Source: Stenopsyche tienmushanensis (taxonomy: Eukaryota; Arthropoda; Insecta; Trichoptera; Stenopsychidae). Taken from it: a stretch of DNA of 64,000 nucleotides. This document shows, in pieces, positions 25,201 through 34,520 of this stretch (position 1 is the stretch's first letter; every line of letters starts with the position of its first letter). The DNA lies in the NCBI GenBank assembly GCA_008973525.1, contig WACJ01000044.1, forward strand, positions 496,001 through 560,000. The letters are read 5' to 3'. The translations under genes were made by a program, and so were the position numbers. The notes beneath the pieces were generated by a model. It had not been told where the DNA came from. It ran no database searches and saw only the letters and a program-made list of their open reading frames with translations.

Positions 25201-28200
25201 ATAGAAAACATATTGATTTATATACAATACATAAAAGATCAAAACGTAAATTTTGAAACTTGTTTCATTCTACAAACATCAGAAAATTTTTCATTTCATA
25301 AACTTACACCAGTGCTGGATGAAAAAGTGTGTGATCTGGCACCCAGCCCATAGCCCGGTTTGGGCACTTGTCTCAATGATGAAACAACTGTGAAATATAG
25401 CAAAAACAAACCATATCCAAGTATGAAAAATATTAATAATGACAAGAGCCGAATAGATTTAAAGGTAAAATTTGGAATTCAGAAAATTGCCTAACGAATC
25501 CTAAACTAACATAACCTCATGTACTAATCGGATAATTACCGATATTTCACTGTGACCACTATGCGAGTAACCTGCAAGGCAAATTATTAGTAAATAAAAC
25601 CTTTGTAAAACCACTTCAAATGTTAAAAACATTGTTTTATATATTTTTCAAAATTATTTGTAAATAAAGCTATTTTTATAAAATTTCTCAAACATATTAA
25701 TTTACATAATTATTTGTAGTGATTTTTATAAAGATTTGCAGAACACAGAAAACCTGAATAATTTGGTTAGTGAAAACATAGTATCAAGCCAAATTATTAA
25801 CAAAATTACCAGCAAAATAACAAAAATAAAATAAAAACTTTAACCAAATCAATCATGTTTTCAATAACATACAAAGCATGCTATAAATTAATAGCAAATG
25901 GAAACTTCTTGATATCATTTTATAATATGCGTACATGCAAATTTATGCACTTATCAATATAACATTTGCAATAATCGCATCAAGAAATTCCATTTGTAAA
26001 GTTCTAAAGCTTTATGTACTTACATTACATCCATTGGTTCTTATAGTCGCCGGCAGGGTTGATGACTTGAGGGAATACCCAGGTCGGGACGAGACCCCGT
26101 GCATCACTAGCACAACATAAGATTACAAAATAACACAACGTAAAATAATAAAACACAAATCAAAATACTATCCCAATCATCACGTCACACATTTTAAACT
26201 ATCAAAATGTTAGTGACGTCTAATTGTTGCGATGTTAAACCCTAAGATGTGATAAATTATCAAATGAAGCCAAAATAATTATCGAGTGCATTGAATAAAA
26301 TATACATACATATAGACATATCATTTTTACAGCTATCGAATTTCATATGAGTGATTTTATTGTGTGAAAATCATATATAAAAAATAAATCCGTTTAAAAA
26401 AAACATCATAAAAATGAGAGGAATGTAATATAACGAGTAAAACCTCCGTATATTACATGAAATTTGTTTGAAAAAAACTGAGAACACATTTTTATTACTC
26501 AAAGTTTAAAATTTATAAAATGTGATTTCTGTTTAAAAACTGAGTTACACCTAAACATTGACTCCAATTACAATTAAAAAATATTGATATGGTAGTTTTA
26601 ATGATTGCAATGCTCAAAGCAATAAAAAATAAAAGCATGACCAAAGGAAACTATAAAAGGATGATAGACCTAAGCCGATTAGAATTGCCAATTTCAGGTT
26701 GAATTACATTGAATTGTAATTTTTATTCGGTTATAGCGCTGACTGGCACTTGAAGTTGGCAAAAATCAATCTAGTATAAGATTATCCAAATTACTAGAAT
26801 ATATATTTAGCATAAACAATGCCATCTGCTAACATTATCAATGTTAAACTTGATTTTGCTTGCTAAATGTACTGGTGATCATTTAACGAATCTCAATGTA
26901 AATAAATAAATTAACATAAAATATAATAAACTTCATGAATAGCAACTCAACTAAAAAAAAAAATAAAAAACATAAAGCATCTTGTATTTAGAGAACTTCT
27001 TTGAAATGTGACTCAAACGAAGTTTTTCAAACCAAAAGATCATTTTAAATCATTTCCGAAAATGAAATTCATTCCAAATTTTAAAAAAAACTTATATAAA
27101 TTATATAATGTGCCTCATAATGTACTTAGGGTTACCATATAAATATTAATCCAGAATGACAATTACATCGTGCATTATTGTAAAAAGTTCCCCATTCATT
27201 TTTTCCAAATATATATTGTATAATTCTATAGTGGTGATAAAAATTGCAGTATGAAATAACGTTCTCAATATATTTTTTTATAAAAACTCGTAAATGTTTA
27301 TACTCACTATTCAAAAAAAATCATATTCTAAAGAATCTTTTAAACATAAAATTAAGGTATAATTAACTTAAATCACTATTGTCGGAAAAGCTATTAAGCT
27401 CTTTCAACAAAGATAAGACGATTTTCATTTGTGTTGTCTTGAGTGCAGGTGTTTGTTTTAATAATTAAAATACTCGCATTATTATTATCGTTGAACAATT
27501 TTATTATTTCCCCGTGACTGTCCTGGAGTGGCGTCATTAGCCGAGTATCACCACTTCTTTGTAAAATCTACTCCTTCAAAATTAAACTGGCAGGCTTGCA
27601 CAGTAACTATGTCTTTTTATTTTTGCAACACATATTTTAACAAATATCGAAAATAATTAGAATACCTGTCTGGCTTACCGGTAATTTGTAATTGTTTATA
27701 TGGTAACCCTATACTCGATGATTTGTTATGAACTATGAATAAATAAAATAAAATGCAATACAAATCATGACAACATACACACAAAGCAGTTGTATATAAT
27801 CATATAGGTGTAACAAAAAGCAATGATTAAAATAACAGAAGCAGCTAGGATATATAATAAATGATTAAATAAATATCAAAAACAATCTCATCTACTATTA
27901 AAGCTGGACACGACAAAGCAAAAACAGCTATATAATAAGATTATTGTTTTTTAATGTTAATATTATATATAATTTTAATGGATCTTAAAAAAGATACACA
28001 TTAAAATCCATGCGTTCTCACCTTTTTAGTTATATCGCTTATATATAACATCAGAGCTGCTTGTCAAGCTTGAATATAAGTGATCTTTGCTTTTGCTTAT
28101 AATCATAATCAATAACTGATATAAATGTTTGAAATTTACGCTCGAATCACTTTTTCAGCAAGAAAGCAGCTTTGTCTAAGATCCTTAATTGTTGGTATAT

Positions 28201-31200
28201 TTTTGAATAATCTTATTGTATGAGGTTATGAAAGGAATAGTGAATTTAATAAAATCAAAAAGCACCGGAAATGTAAATACTTTTAACAAAATTAGAACTC
28301 TAATAAAAAGGTCATTATAGCTTTAATTTTAATAATATCATCTCAATGGGATTATTTTGCATAAGTATGAAATAAAAACTAACTATCTATATGAAATTAT
28401 AGTTTGTTTCATAAATTATTTTTATTAATCTAAAGATATATATACCATTTGCAAGCTTCTGAATTTTGTGATTGTCAGAAAAACAATTATAATGCTGTTA
28501 ATTTATAGCCAGAACTCAATATATGTAAACAAGGTCATGATGACTTTGAATTAATAAAATCTCAATTATTTATGAAACAATCTCAAATTAATTAATGCAA
28601 TGATTCTCACAAAAATAAAATACAAAGATGTTAAGGGGATAGATAGTATTTCCATGAAATATTAGATATATTGTGAAAATCAATGAATTATTTAAGCATT
28701 ATTTATTATAATCAATATTTTGTACTAAAATGATGTATCTCAGAGTTTTATATGAATAAATTATTTTTAAATATATTTAGTTTTTATAGCAGATTGAAAT
28801 CATGATTTGAAATATATTTTATATTAAACAAGAGTTAATATACTTCAGTAATCTCATTAATTATGTAGATTAATAAAAAAAAAATAGTTTTGATATGACT
28901 GATCTCAGTTTAACATGTTCATTTCTTAATTACGGGAAGAATCTTGAATTGTTTAATGTCCAATTGAAGAAATGATCTTACCATTATAACTGGGTATTTG
29001 ACCGACAGATCTACCGACACTGCCCCTATAACTACTTGAACGATCCATTGTGAGTGAATATTCTTCGTCGTCAAATAAACGAGGATGATCAACATTGCGA
29101 CTTGGAGATGCACCTACAGGTGATTCATATCGTAAGCGATAAGTCGGCTCTTTATCGGCTGATGGTGTTCTAAAAGTTTTTGAAAATAAAATCAATTTAA
29201 CAAACACGTCGATAAGAAATCTAGCGCACATAAATAAACTCGCATTACCTGCTGGCATTTCTAGGATCCAAATTAGCTTTTTTCCATTGTTTTATTTTTT
29301 CTCTGTCTTTGACATTCTGTAAAAATACCTTAGCCATTCCTGTTTCTATTTTTGCTAGTTCTTTTTCTTCTTTTCTCAATTGAGGGTCAGTAACTTCTAT
29401 AAGTAAATCAAATATGTTTTTATTTTTATAGAAAAATATAAAATAATAACAAAAAAATGTTTTTGCACAATTTAGCAAAATAAAAACAAATAGTAATATA
29501 AATTTGATATAGTTAAAAATTTGTAGACGTTCAAACAATGCAGTTATTTATTTATGAAGGATCTAATCAAAATTTAATTTAAAAATATTTATATTGCATA
29601 TACATACCCGATTTACCGTTGACCTTTCCATTGGTTTCCCCATTATCTTCTTCGTCAGAAACTGGAACCCCTTTGTATGTATCTGACCATCTACGTCGCC
29701 GTTCTAAGTTGACAAAATTAATAAACGATAAGAAATTGAATAAATGGAAATGTTACAATACTTTGTATTCAATTTATAAATGTCACCTGGATCAGTAAAC
29801 GGATATGGTGGTGCAGGGAAATCGTCCCTTTCAATCTTTGGCTTGTATCCCGGTGGCGGTTTGCTGGCAGCAGGATAATGGGCTAGCTCAATAGGTTCCT
29901 GATTTAAAATTAATTATCATTATCAAAAATATGAACAATGTATTTCATATTAAAATTCAATAAAACATTGAATGGGAATTAAAATGATCAATTTAACCTC
30001 ATTATTCATTGCAGGAGATTTAGGCCGAGGAGTTTCACTGCGAATGGAATCTACCAATGCTCGCATGCCAGGACGATGAGAGCTCTTCGAACTACTTCGA
30101 GAGTATAATGTTCCACCGCGGGAAGAATTTGAAGCTGAAAATAAATGCCGAAATTATATTGATGTACAGTTTTATATTAAACTTATCGGATCGTAAATGG
30201 TGAGACAGAAACGGGTGTCTTGCGTCTCATCATACACTCGAGCATCGATGGCAAAGTCATGCCGTAAAAATACCCCTACATGTCTAAATATTCTCAATAT
30301 ATGTATATATATATTTTTATAGAAACTCGCAAATGTGCATACGACTTTCGTTTGTGTTGTCTTGAGAGCAGGTGTTTGTTTTGATAATTAAGATACTTGC
30401 ATCATTTTTATCGTTGACCAATTTTTTTATTCCCCCTTGACTGTTCTGGAGTAGTGTCATTAGCTGAGTATCACCACTCCTTTGCAAAATCTACTCTTTC
30501 AGAAATAAACTGACAGGCTTGCATAGTAACTCTGTCCTTTTATTTTTACAACACATTAATAGGCAAAAAGAGCTGAGCAACAGAAAGCAGATTGCTATGC
30601 ATGCTGAACATAAAAAAATATTCCGAAAGAATGAACAAATATTGGGCGCTATCAACAGTGTTGAGGTTCATTTATTGAGCCTGGTTCATTATCAAGCTTG
30701 TTACATTCTGCGGCAGCGTAGCAAGTATGTTCTCCGGTTTGAAAGGGTTAATAATATCAAAAATACAAAATACTCACAATGTGGTCTATGAAAATGTGGA
30801 CTAGTAGGTGGGCGATCGTAAGGTTCTATTGGGCGACGTAGATAACCTTGAGAAGGTTGCTCTGTAAGATAGCTATAAGTCAATATACGATGTGTAGTTG
30901 CAGGACCATCATTAGCTGAACTACCGCGACCGTAGTCCCTTAGAATAAGACCTGGCGAGCCTACTCGACTCCAATAGCTGCCATATTGCTAAAATATTAA
31001 ACAAGGTTATTAAAATACATGTAAACAAATAACTTAGATATAAAAATCTAAATGTCTTAATTTTAGAGAATTATAAATTGATTTAAATAATTATATTGTA
31101 CAATAGTATCTTGTTTACATAAAATATATTAATGATTTTCTTTGGACTTTTAATATGGATATGAACAAAAAAACAATTTCAAACAATAAAAACAAACAAT

Positions 31201-33893
31201 AATTTCATACTTCTACTTGGGGGAAAAAAAGGCAAAAATAATAACTAATGTTCAAACCTTTCTATTCATACTATTATAAGGGCTGTAGTGTGAGCCATTC
31301 AAACTTGGAGTGCGTGACCGCATTGAAAACTGAAATGTATTAGCAAAAACAAACAAAAAATAACAAATGCAAAAATAAAAGTAGCATTAAAAAACGAAAA
31401 ACAAAAAATTACTAATGCATGCTATATATAAAGAAAAGGGTCAATGAGTGAGATTATATGGCATAATTGTGAATATTGTTATCATATGCAAGAAATAAAA
31501 ATGTATGATACAATATGTATTCTTAAGACATCTTGTTATAAAAATTTGTTTGGGACAAATTAACAATAAAACATGCATTTTCAACTTTTTGAATTAATGC
31601 AAAATACAATAATAATAAAAAGGTATTTACGAAATAAATACAATAATTACATATAATAGAGACTTAATGAAATAATCTATAACATTGTTTCCTATACAAC
31701 ACTGAAATTTGAGCATTTCATCTCATAATAAGCTGAATTAAATTAAAGCTATTAAAAAAATCAAATATCAAAAAATACTTATTATTGATATTATGTAATA
31801 TTTTAACTAAAATAAAAGCTAAAAAAAATTATAAGTATTGGTATTTTATTCTATCTAACAAAAAAAAACATTCATACTTCAAATCAAATACTATCTAAAT
31901 GAATGTTTATTATAGAAACAAAATATCAATAACGTTAACATTGGTGTAGAATTAAATTATTTACCTCTTTCTGATATTTCAGTTATTGTGACCATGGACA
32001 TTTCAACATGCTCAAAATATCGAAAGAGGTAAATATTATATATATCTCTGCATAATCATAAAAGCAGTCGTAAACCTGTTTCCATAACAAACATTCAAAA
32101 ATGACTTGCATAAGCCTTGAAAACTCAAAATTATATATATATATATATCCAAGATTATTTGACTGGGATTTTCATTGCTAAAAATTACTTTAAAATTTGA
32201 AAAAGCATCATGAATAGTATGACACTTAAACGTTTCCATAATAACAAATTATTAATTCTGAATTTATTTTATCGCTTTAATTTGTAAGAATATTATTGTG
32301 AAAATGAATCAACAATAAAATGTAATTCAATAAAACACCCTTTCATATTAAATTCAATAAGAAAGCAAACGGAGTTAGATGTGCAAAATAAAAATAAACG
32401 AAACTCAAAAAAACAAATAAAAATTGATGCTTACATACTGAATAGTTATAGTATATATGTTACAAAGGGTTATTTTAATGTCACATAACTCTCGAAAACA
32501 ATTCTGGTAAAGAAACTGCTAAAAATACCTGCATGTCACTAGCGGCAACACTAGATGCTCTATCAACTTCAGAGTCGGTAGCATGACCATTTGTTGGGGG
32601 AATACTTTCAAGACCAGGTCCTGGTCCACAGCGGGGATGCCAAATGGCACCACCTGAATTAAATTAAATATAAAAATTATACAATTGTCGTCAAATCATT
32701 AAAATGAAAGATTTGACAATTTAGAAGCATATTAACCTTGCAAAAACATCTCCTCGCCATCACCAAACGGATCGCCACATTTAGTGCAACGTGCACATGT
32801 TGGATGAAAGTGATGATTATCTCCAGCCTAAAAATATGGATGTGAGTTTATCATATAGTAGAGCATGTTGTAAGCTAAATTTTTAACCCAATCTGTATTC
32901 AAATTACTTGTAACACTTTTCCAGAGATGAATCTTTCACAATATGCACATTTAACACCATATAAACGTTGGTAGTCTTTCTCGCAATATGGTATTCCATC
33001 TCGACCCATGTATTCGCCATGTAGGACAGTTCCGCAGGAACGACATGCGAAACACCACATATGCCACTGTCTAAAATTAGAAAATATAAGAACATAAGTC
33101 AAATAGAAAAATAACAATGTATACATTATTTACAGCAGCATATAAATAAAAAACATTCTCATACCTATCTAAAGCTACTAATGCTTGTCCTTCTGAAAGT
33201 TCTTGATTACAGCCAGCACATTCTATAGAATAATTTAATAACACATTATTCATGATCAATTGAAATTGTGTTGATTAATTATAAAATTGTATTGTAATTA
33301 CGTACCATTTGGATTGCTGGTAGTAGGGCTAGCATTCTGATTATTCACAACTTCTTTCACAGGTACCATCACACATTTTTGACAAAGAACTTCTTTGCCC
33401 GTGTATGTTACTTTTTCTCCAGAAGGGAATGCTTGTCTAAAAAACAAAGTTCAAATCATTTTATTTTTAATATAAAATCTCTAATTCATAATAAAAATAT
33501 TATATTATCATTCAAATACCTGCATCTCGCACATGTGAAACACTTCTGATGATAAGTGTTTCCAAGAGCGGAGACCACTTCTCCTTCTACATAATTGTTA
33601 CAGGCTGCGCAACGGGTACCAAAGAGCTTTTGATAATCCTGAAACAATACAAGATAGTACATTATCGACTTGAAAATTATCATAAGTGGATAGATTGATA
33701 AAAAGTTAAAATGTCAAAAACAAATACAATACCTGAGGGCAATAATACACGTTGTCTTTGCAAAAAAAGCCACCTTGTGCCAGTGATACATTGCAAGTTC
33801 GACATATGAAACATGACATATGAAAATACTTGTCCGTCACCCGAAGCACCTCCCCAGAACATTTTTTGTTGCATGCCTGACAATAAGTTTTAC
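19148..33893 (-). CDS. unc-115: Unc-115/abLIM actin-binding LIM protein (spliced, 5' end missing)
   Basis: This is an actin-binding LIM protein linked to axon guidance and cytoskeletal control in flies and worms. Eighteen constitutive exons plus one of three alternative exons were located by splice sites and homology. They are 33733-33893, 33520-33638, 33306-33436, 33165-33222, 32908-33070, 32737-32827, 32529-32653, 31258-31329, 30778-30988, 29998-30134, 29787-29898, 29608-29703, 29249-29396, 28982-29169, one of (26024-26106, 25540-25571, 25308-25387), 22600-22669, 21927-21967, 20656-20877 and 19148-19261. Phases match at every junction, giving about 780 codons with no stop. Order: four LIM domains (exons 1-7); a Ser/Arg/Pro linker; the abLIM motif KPKIERDDFPAPPYPFTDP; a basic coiled segment ending KANLDPRNASRTPS; and a villin headpiece ending WRRNDMKRRARLF. 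Exon 1 begins two bases into a codon, so an upstream start exon exists but was not found. Introns are rich in mobile elements. Confidence 0.93.
19480..20507 (-). mobile_element. Tigger/pogo element with transposase relic
   Basis: Terminal inverted repeats CAGTCAACCTGCAGTAATCC (left) and, on the other strand, CAGTCGACCTGCGGTAATCC (right) are flanked by TA target sites (19478-19479 and 20508-20509). On the minus strand a degraded transposase reads through KKLPNKSFTSRCENTSPGYK, VTIMVYANMAGRHRLPLLVI and GKSMNPSFKNIKSLP. It continues with LFLLDNALPHPS and FLPSNGSSVIHPDNRG, the DDE catalytic region of Tigger/jerky proteins. Stops interrupt it and the N-terminal part is missing. It lies in the last intron of Unc-115 on the same strand and is itself invaded by another repeat (20250-20428). 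Confidence 0.88.
20250..20428 (-). mobile_element. hAT-like repeat, copy 2, nested in Tigger
   Basis: An internally deleted copy, in reverse orientation, of the CAGAGCCGTAAC family. It has the ttttcggaccgctgatatgacgaatg-type block and ends at 20428 with ccttgttacggccctg. It lies between the Tigger coding remnant and the right Tigger terminus, so it inserted later than Tigger. Confidence 0.65.
20656..20877 (-). CDS. unc-115: Unc-115 exon 18: headpiece start
   Basis: Encodes TAAELPVSSTFVGVLRAGTN, APGGVRRSLPNMAHSHLV, then KIYPYHLLLITNYRLPHDVD and RLNLE. The KIYPY...VDRxxLE segment opens the villin headpiece region. It is in phase at both ends. Confidence 0.93.
21927..21967 (-). CDS. unc-115: Unc-115 exon 17 (short)
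   Basis: A 41-bp exon encoding ISGGSITDVDRSAM between acceptor caacag and donor GTAAGA. Phases match both neighbours. Confidence 0.85.
22600..22669 (-). CDS. unc-115: Unc-115 exon 16
   Basis: Encodes GDFSFSGLGDKTHSTEFSSG followed by KSD. It starts at phase 0 after attcag and ends one base into an Ile codon before GTAAGA. Confidence 0.88.
23516..24185 (-). mobile_element. hAT-like repeat, copy 3, carrying a mariner fragment
   Basis: Starts CAGAGCCGTAACGAGGG and ends, on the other strand, CAGAACCGTAACAAGGG, so both inverted ends are present. The flanking octamers aattaaaa (23508-23515) and actttaaa (24186-24193) match at six of eight positions, as for an old hAT target duplication. Its right half matches the other copies. 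Its left half (about 23590-23800) encodes a mariner transposase fragment on the plus strand. It sits in the Unc-115 intron between exons 15c and 16. Confidence 0.65.
23590..23800 (+). pseudogene. Mariner transposase fragment
   Basis: Reads ILTENLDMRKLCAIWVPCLL and TIKQKQRCDD, then ECLAMFHSNKA, a close match to the mariner LxMRKLxARWVPxLL region. It then jumps through a deletion to a degraded WVHH motif. Located inside the hAT-like unit at 23516-24185. Confidence 0.8.
25308..25387 (-). CDS. unc-115: Unc-115 alternative exon 15c
   Basis: An 80-bp exon with acceptor tttcacag and donor GTAAGT. It encodes VVSSLRQVPKPGYGLGARSH and TFSSSTG. The PKPGYGLxxRSHTFSS sequence is familiar from abLIM proteins, so this is probably the ancestral version. 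Phase 1 in, phase 0 out. Confidence 0.85.
25540..25571 (-). CDS. unc-115: Unc-115 candidate alternative exon 15b
   Basis: A 32-bp open segment with acceptor tgccttgcag and donor GTAATT, encoding GYSHSGHSEIS. It also runs from phase 1 to phase 0, like 15a and 15c. Its short length makes it the least certain of the three. Confidence 0.45.
25572..26023. other. Unc-115 intron between alternative exons 15a and 15b
   Basis: AT-rich spacer between the alternative exons. No further open segment with suitable splice sites was found. Confidence 0.4.
26024..26106 (-). CDS. unc-115: Unc-115 alternative exon 15a
   Basis: An 83-bp exon with acceptor gctag and strong donor GTAAGT. It encodes VMHGVSSRPGYSLKSSTLPA and TIRTNGCN. 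It joins exon 14 through a split Val codon and ends at phase 0, as exon 16 needs. It shares a PGYxL core with 15c (PGYSL versus PGYGL), suggesting origin by exon duplication. Recognition rests on splice sites, phase and this similarity. Confidence 0.7.
27129..27709. mobile_element. TA-flanked MITE with GGGTTACCATATAAA ends (element C)
   Basis: GGGTTACCATATAAA at 27129 and its reverse complement ending at 27709 form a 15-bp inverted repeat flanked by TA on both sides (27127-27128 and 27710-27711). This suits a Tc1/mariner-type non-autonomous element. It has no coding capacity and contains a second element at 27398-27648. Confidence 0.65.
27398..27648 (+). repeat. TTAA-flanked element B, copy 1, nested in element C
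   Basis: Begins immediately after TTAA (27394-27397) with gctctttcaac. It matches 30330-30747 and, in reverse, 61013-61378, sharing a tgttgtcttgag-gcaggtgtttg block. The right end is missing. It lies in the Unc-115 intron between exons 14 and 15a. Confidence 0.6.
28982..29169 (-). CDS. unc-115: Unc-115 exon 14
   Basis: Encodes TPSADKEPTYRLRYESPVGA, SPSRNVDHPRLFDDEEYSLT and RSSSYRGSVGRSVGQIPSYN. It ends one base into a codon, immediately before the alternative-exon cluster. Confidence 0.92.
29249..29396 (-). CDS. unc-115: Unc-115 exon 13: basic helical segment
   Basis: Encodes EVTDPQLRKEEKELAKIETG, MAKVFLQNVKDREKIKQWKK and ANLDPRNASR. It is a charged, probably helical region conserved in abLIM. 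Confidence 0.93.
29608..29703 (-). CDS. unc-115: Unc-115 exon 12
   Basis: Encodes ERRRRWSDTYKGVPVSDEED followed by NGETNGKVNGKS. The basic ERRRRW run followed by an acidic tract continues the abLIM core motif. Confidence 0.9.
29787..29898 (-). CDS. unc-115: Unc-115 exon 11: conserved abLIM motif
   Basis: Encodes EPIELAHYPAASKPPPGYKP and KIERDDFPAPPYPFTDP. The KIERDDFPAPP block is a hallmark of abLIM proteins from flies to mammals. Confidence 0.93.
29998..30134 (-). CDS. unc-115: Unc-115 exon 10: linker
   Basis: Encodes SSNSSRGGTLYSRSSSKSSH and RPGMRALVDSIRSETPRPKS, a Ser/Arg-rich segment likely open to phosphorylation. Phases match exons 9 and 11. Confidence 0.9.
30330..30747 (+). repeat. 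TTAA-flanked element B, copy 2
   Basis: Same family as 27398-27648. Its right end (ccggtttgaaaggg) abuts TTAA at 30748-30751, and its left end is truncated. It lies in the intron downstream of Unc-115 exon 9, about 25 bp from that exon's donor. Confidence 0.6.
30778..30988 (-). CDS. unc-115: Unc-115 exon 9: linker
   Basis: Encodes QYGSYWSRVGSPGLILRDYG, an RILTYSYLTEQPSQGY segment and RPPTSPHFHRPH. This is the Tyr/Ser/Arg-rich region typical of abLIM linkers. The donor GTGAGT lies only about 25 bp from a TTAA-flanked MITE. Confidence 0.9.
31258..31329 (-). CDS. unc-115: Unc-115 exon 8: linker
   Basis: A 72-bp exon, in phase at both ends, encoding FSMRSRTPSLNGSHYSPYNS. A multiple of three in length, it could be skipped without frame loss. 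Confidence 0.85.
31959..32034 (-). ncRNA. miRNA-precursor-like hairpin in an Unc-115 intron (candidate)
   Basis: A 76-nt inverted repeat. Read on the minus strand, ATTTACCTCTTTC pairs perfectly with GAAAGAGGTAAAT (13 bp). A one-base bulge follows, then GATATTTT with GAAATATC (8 bp, one G-U), then a short internal loop and five more pairs around a loop of about 15 nt. Size and shape fit a pre-miRNA with arms of about 22 nt. It is in the intron between Unc-115 exons 7 and 8, on the host strand. I could not match it to a known miRNA. A small foldback repeat is the alternative. Confidence 0.4.
32529..32653 (-). CDS. unc-115: Unc-115 exon 7: end of LIM4, linker start
   Basis: Encodes GAIWHPRCGPGPGLESIPPT and NGHATDSEVDRASSVAASDM. 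The HPRC ligands close LIM4 and the low-complexity linker begins. It ends at phase 0. Confidence 0.92.
32737..32827 (-). CDS. unc-115: Unc-115 exon 6: LIM4
   Basis: Encodes AGDNHHFHPTCARCTKCGDP and FGDGEEMFLQG, the central zinc ligands of LIM4. Acceptor ttttag; donor GTTAAT. Confidence 0.92.
32908..33070 (-). CDS. unc-115: Unc-115 exon 5: LIM3 body and start of LIM4
   Basis: Encodes QWHMWCFACRSCGTVLHGEY, MGRDGIPYCEKDYQRLYG and VKCAYCERFISGKVLQ. LIM3 is closed by the CEKD ligands and LIM4 opened by CAYC. It ends at phase 0 before GTAATT. Confidence 0.93.
33165..33222 (-). CDS. unc-115: Unc-115 exon 4: start of LIM3
   Basis: A 58-bp exon encoding ECAGCNQELSEGQALVALDR, which contains the first zinc ligand pair of LIM3. 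Acceptor ctatag; donor GTATGA. Confidence 0.92.
33306..33436 (-). CDS. unc-115: Unc-115 exon 3: second half of LIM2 and spacer
   Basis: Encodes QAFPSGEKVTYTGKEVLCQK and C, closing LIM2, then the spacer VMVPVKEVVNNQNASPTTSN. It joins exon 2 through a split Arg codon and exon 4 through a split Glu codon. Confidence 0.92.
33520..33638 (-). CDS. unc-115: Unc-115 exon 2: end of LIM1, first half of LIM2
   Basis: Encodes DYQKLFGTRCAACNNYVEGE and YHQKCFTCARC. The Asp after CPQ is the last ligand of LIM1. LIM2 opens with CAAC. It ends two bases into an Arg codon. Confidence 0.92.
33733..33893 (-). CDS. unc-115: Unc-115 exon 1 of those found: LIM1
   Basis: Acceptor ttctag and donor GTATTG bound 161 bp. 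It encodes TYCQACNKKCSGEVLRV, FHMSCFICRTC and FFCKDNVYYCPQ: the Cys/His zinc ligands of LIM1. It starts with two bases of a split Gly codon, showing an upstream coding exon. Confidence 0.9.
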
Positions 33894-34029
33894 CTAGAAC
33901 AAGAAAAAATATTCAATTAATAAAATGTTTATTATCAATTTAGTCTAAAAACAAGAATATTTTCGCGGTAGAAATCAAACTTTTTAGCTCTTAGGAAAAA
34001 TTATTAACTAAAAGATGTGGCTGTGTGTT

Positions 34030-34520
34030 GTGTAATATATAATAAAATACGCTTGCTAGTCGCGTAGTAGTTTTTTTATGCTGCTGTGATACCTCAAGAT
34101 CCTCATGGACAACAAGCTAACCTTCAGTAAACTCATTGAAGCAGTTGCACAGAAGGTAGCCGAGCTCAACGCTGACAGCATGGTTCACAGCATGATAATG
34201 AGCAAGAAAAACCGGGACCTTTGGCGAGATTTTGTTAAAGAAATCATGAGCGCCAAAGAGGGCAGGAAGAAAGAGGCGCAGAGCGGCTCTACAACACACT
34301 AGAATAGGGCCAGTTACCTAAGGCCAGATTACCTGTCCTTCTGAAGCAGTGTGATAAGCAATGCCAGGGGGACAGAGAAGGACAAGTCAGTAAGAATCTG
34401 ACACTACCCTGGGATCAAACCCAGGGTGTCTTATGTAAGATTGTAAGACACAGCAGGAAAAAATGTTTTATGCTACGTATAGACACAGTAGAAGCGGCGC
34501 AACACACTACAAACGATTAT
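34030..34520. repeat. Old interspersed repeat split by a LINE insertion
   Basis: The halves 34030-34082 and 34466-34520 together match, in reverse orientation, about 58525-58630. Shared blocks are taatatataataaaata and ttttatgctacgtatag. At 58.5 kb they are contiguous, so that is the uninterrupted state. The family is unknown. Confidence 0.6.
34083..34465 (+). mobile_element. 5'-truncated R1-like LINE tail
   Basis: A 383-bp insertion bounded by the 9-bp direct repeat TTTTATGCT (34074-34082 and 34466-34474). It encodes YLKILMDNKLTFSKLIEAVA, then a tail ending RDLWRDFVKEIMSAKEGRKK and a stop near 34302. This resembles the end of non-LTR reverse transcriptases of the R1/jockey group (YLGVxxDxxLTF...). 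A 160-bp 3' UTR ends in an A-rich ggaaaaaatg. Truncation at the 5' end and target duplication are typical of dead-on-arrival LINE copies. It lies just upstream of the first Unc-115 exon found. Confidence 0.8.

Noticed and set aside
28445..28460. A 13-bp microexon candidate upstream of the alternative exon cluster
   Set aside because: Its length does not restore the frame between exons 14 and 16.
31965..32010. A 46-bp minus-strand segment (HVEMSMVTITEISER) with splice-like ends, as an extra Unc-115 exon
   Set aside because: Its length would break the frame between exons 7 and 8, and it coincides with the loop and arms of the hairpin, whose inverted repeat explains both splice-like ends.
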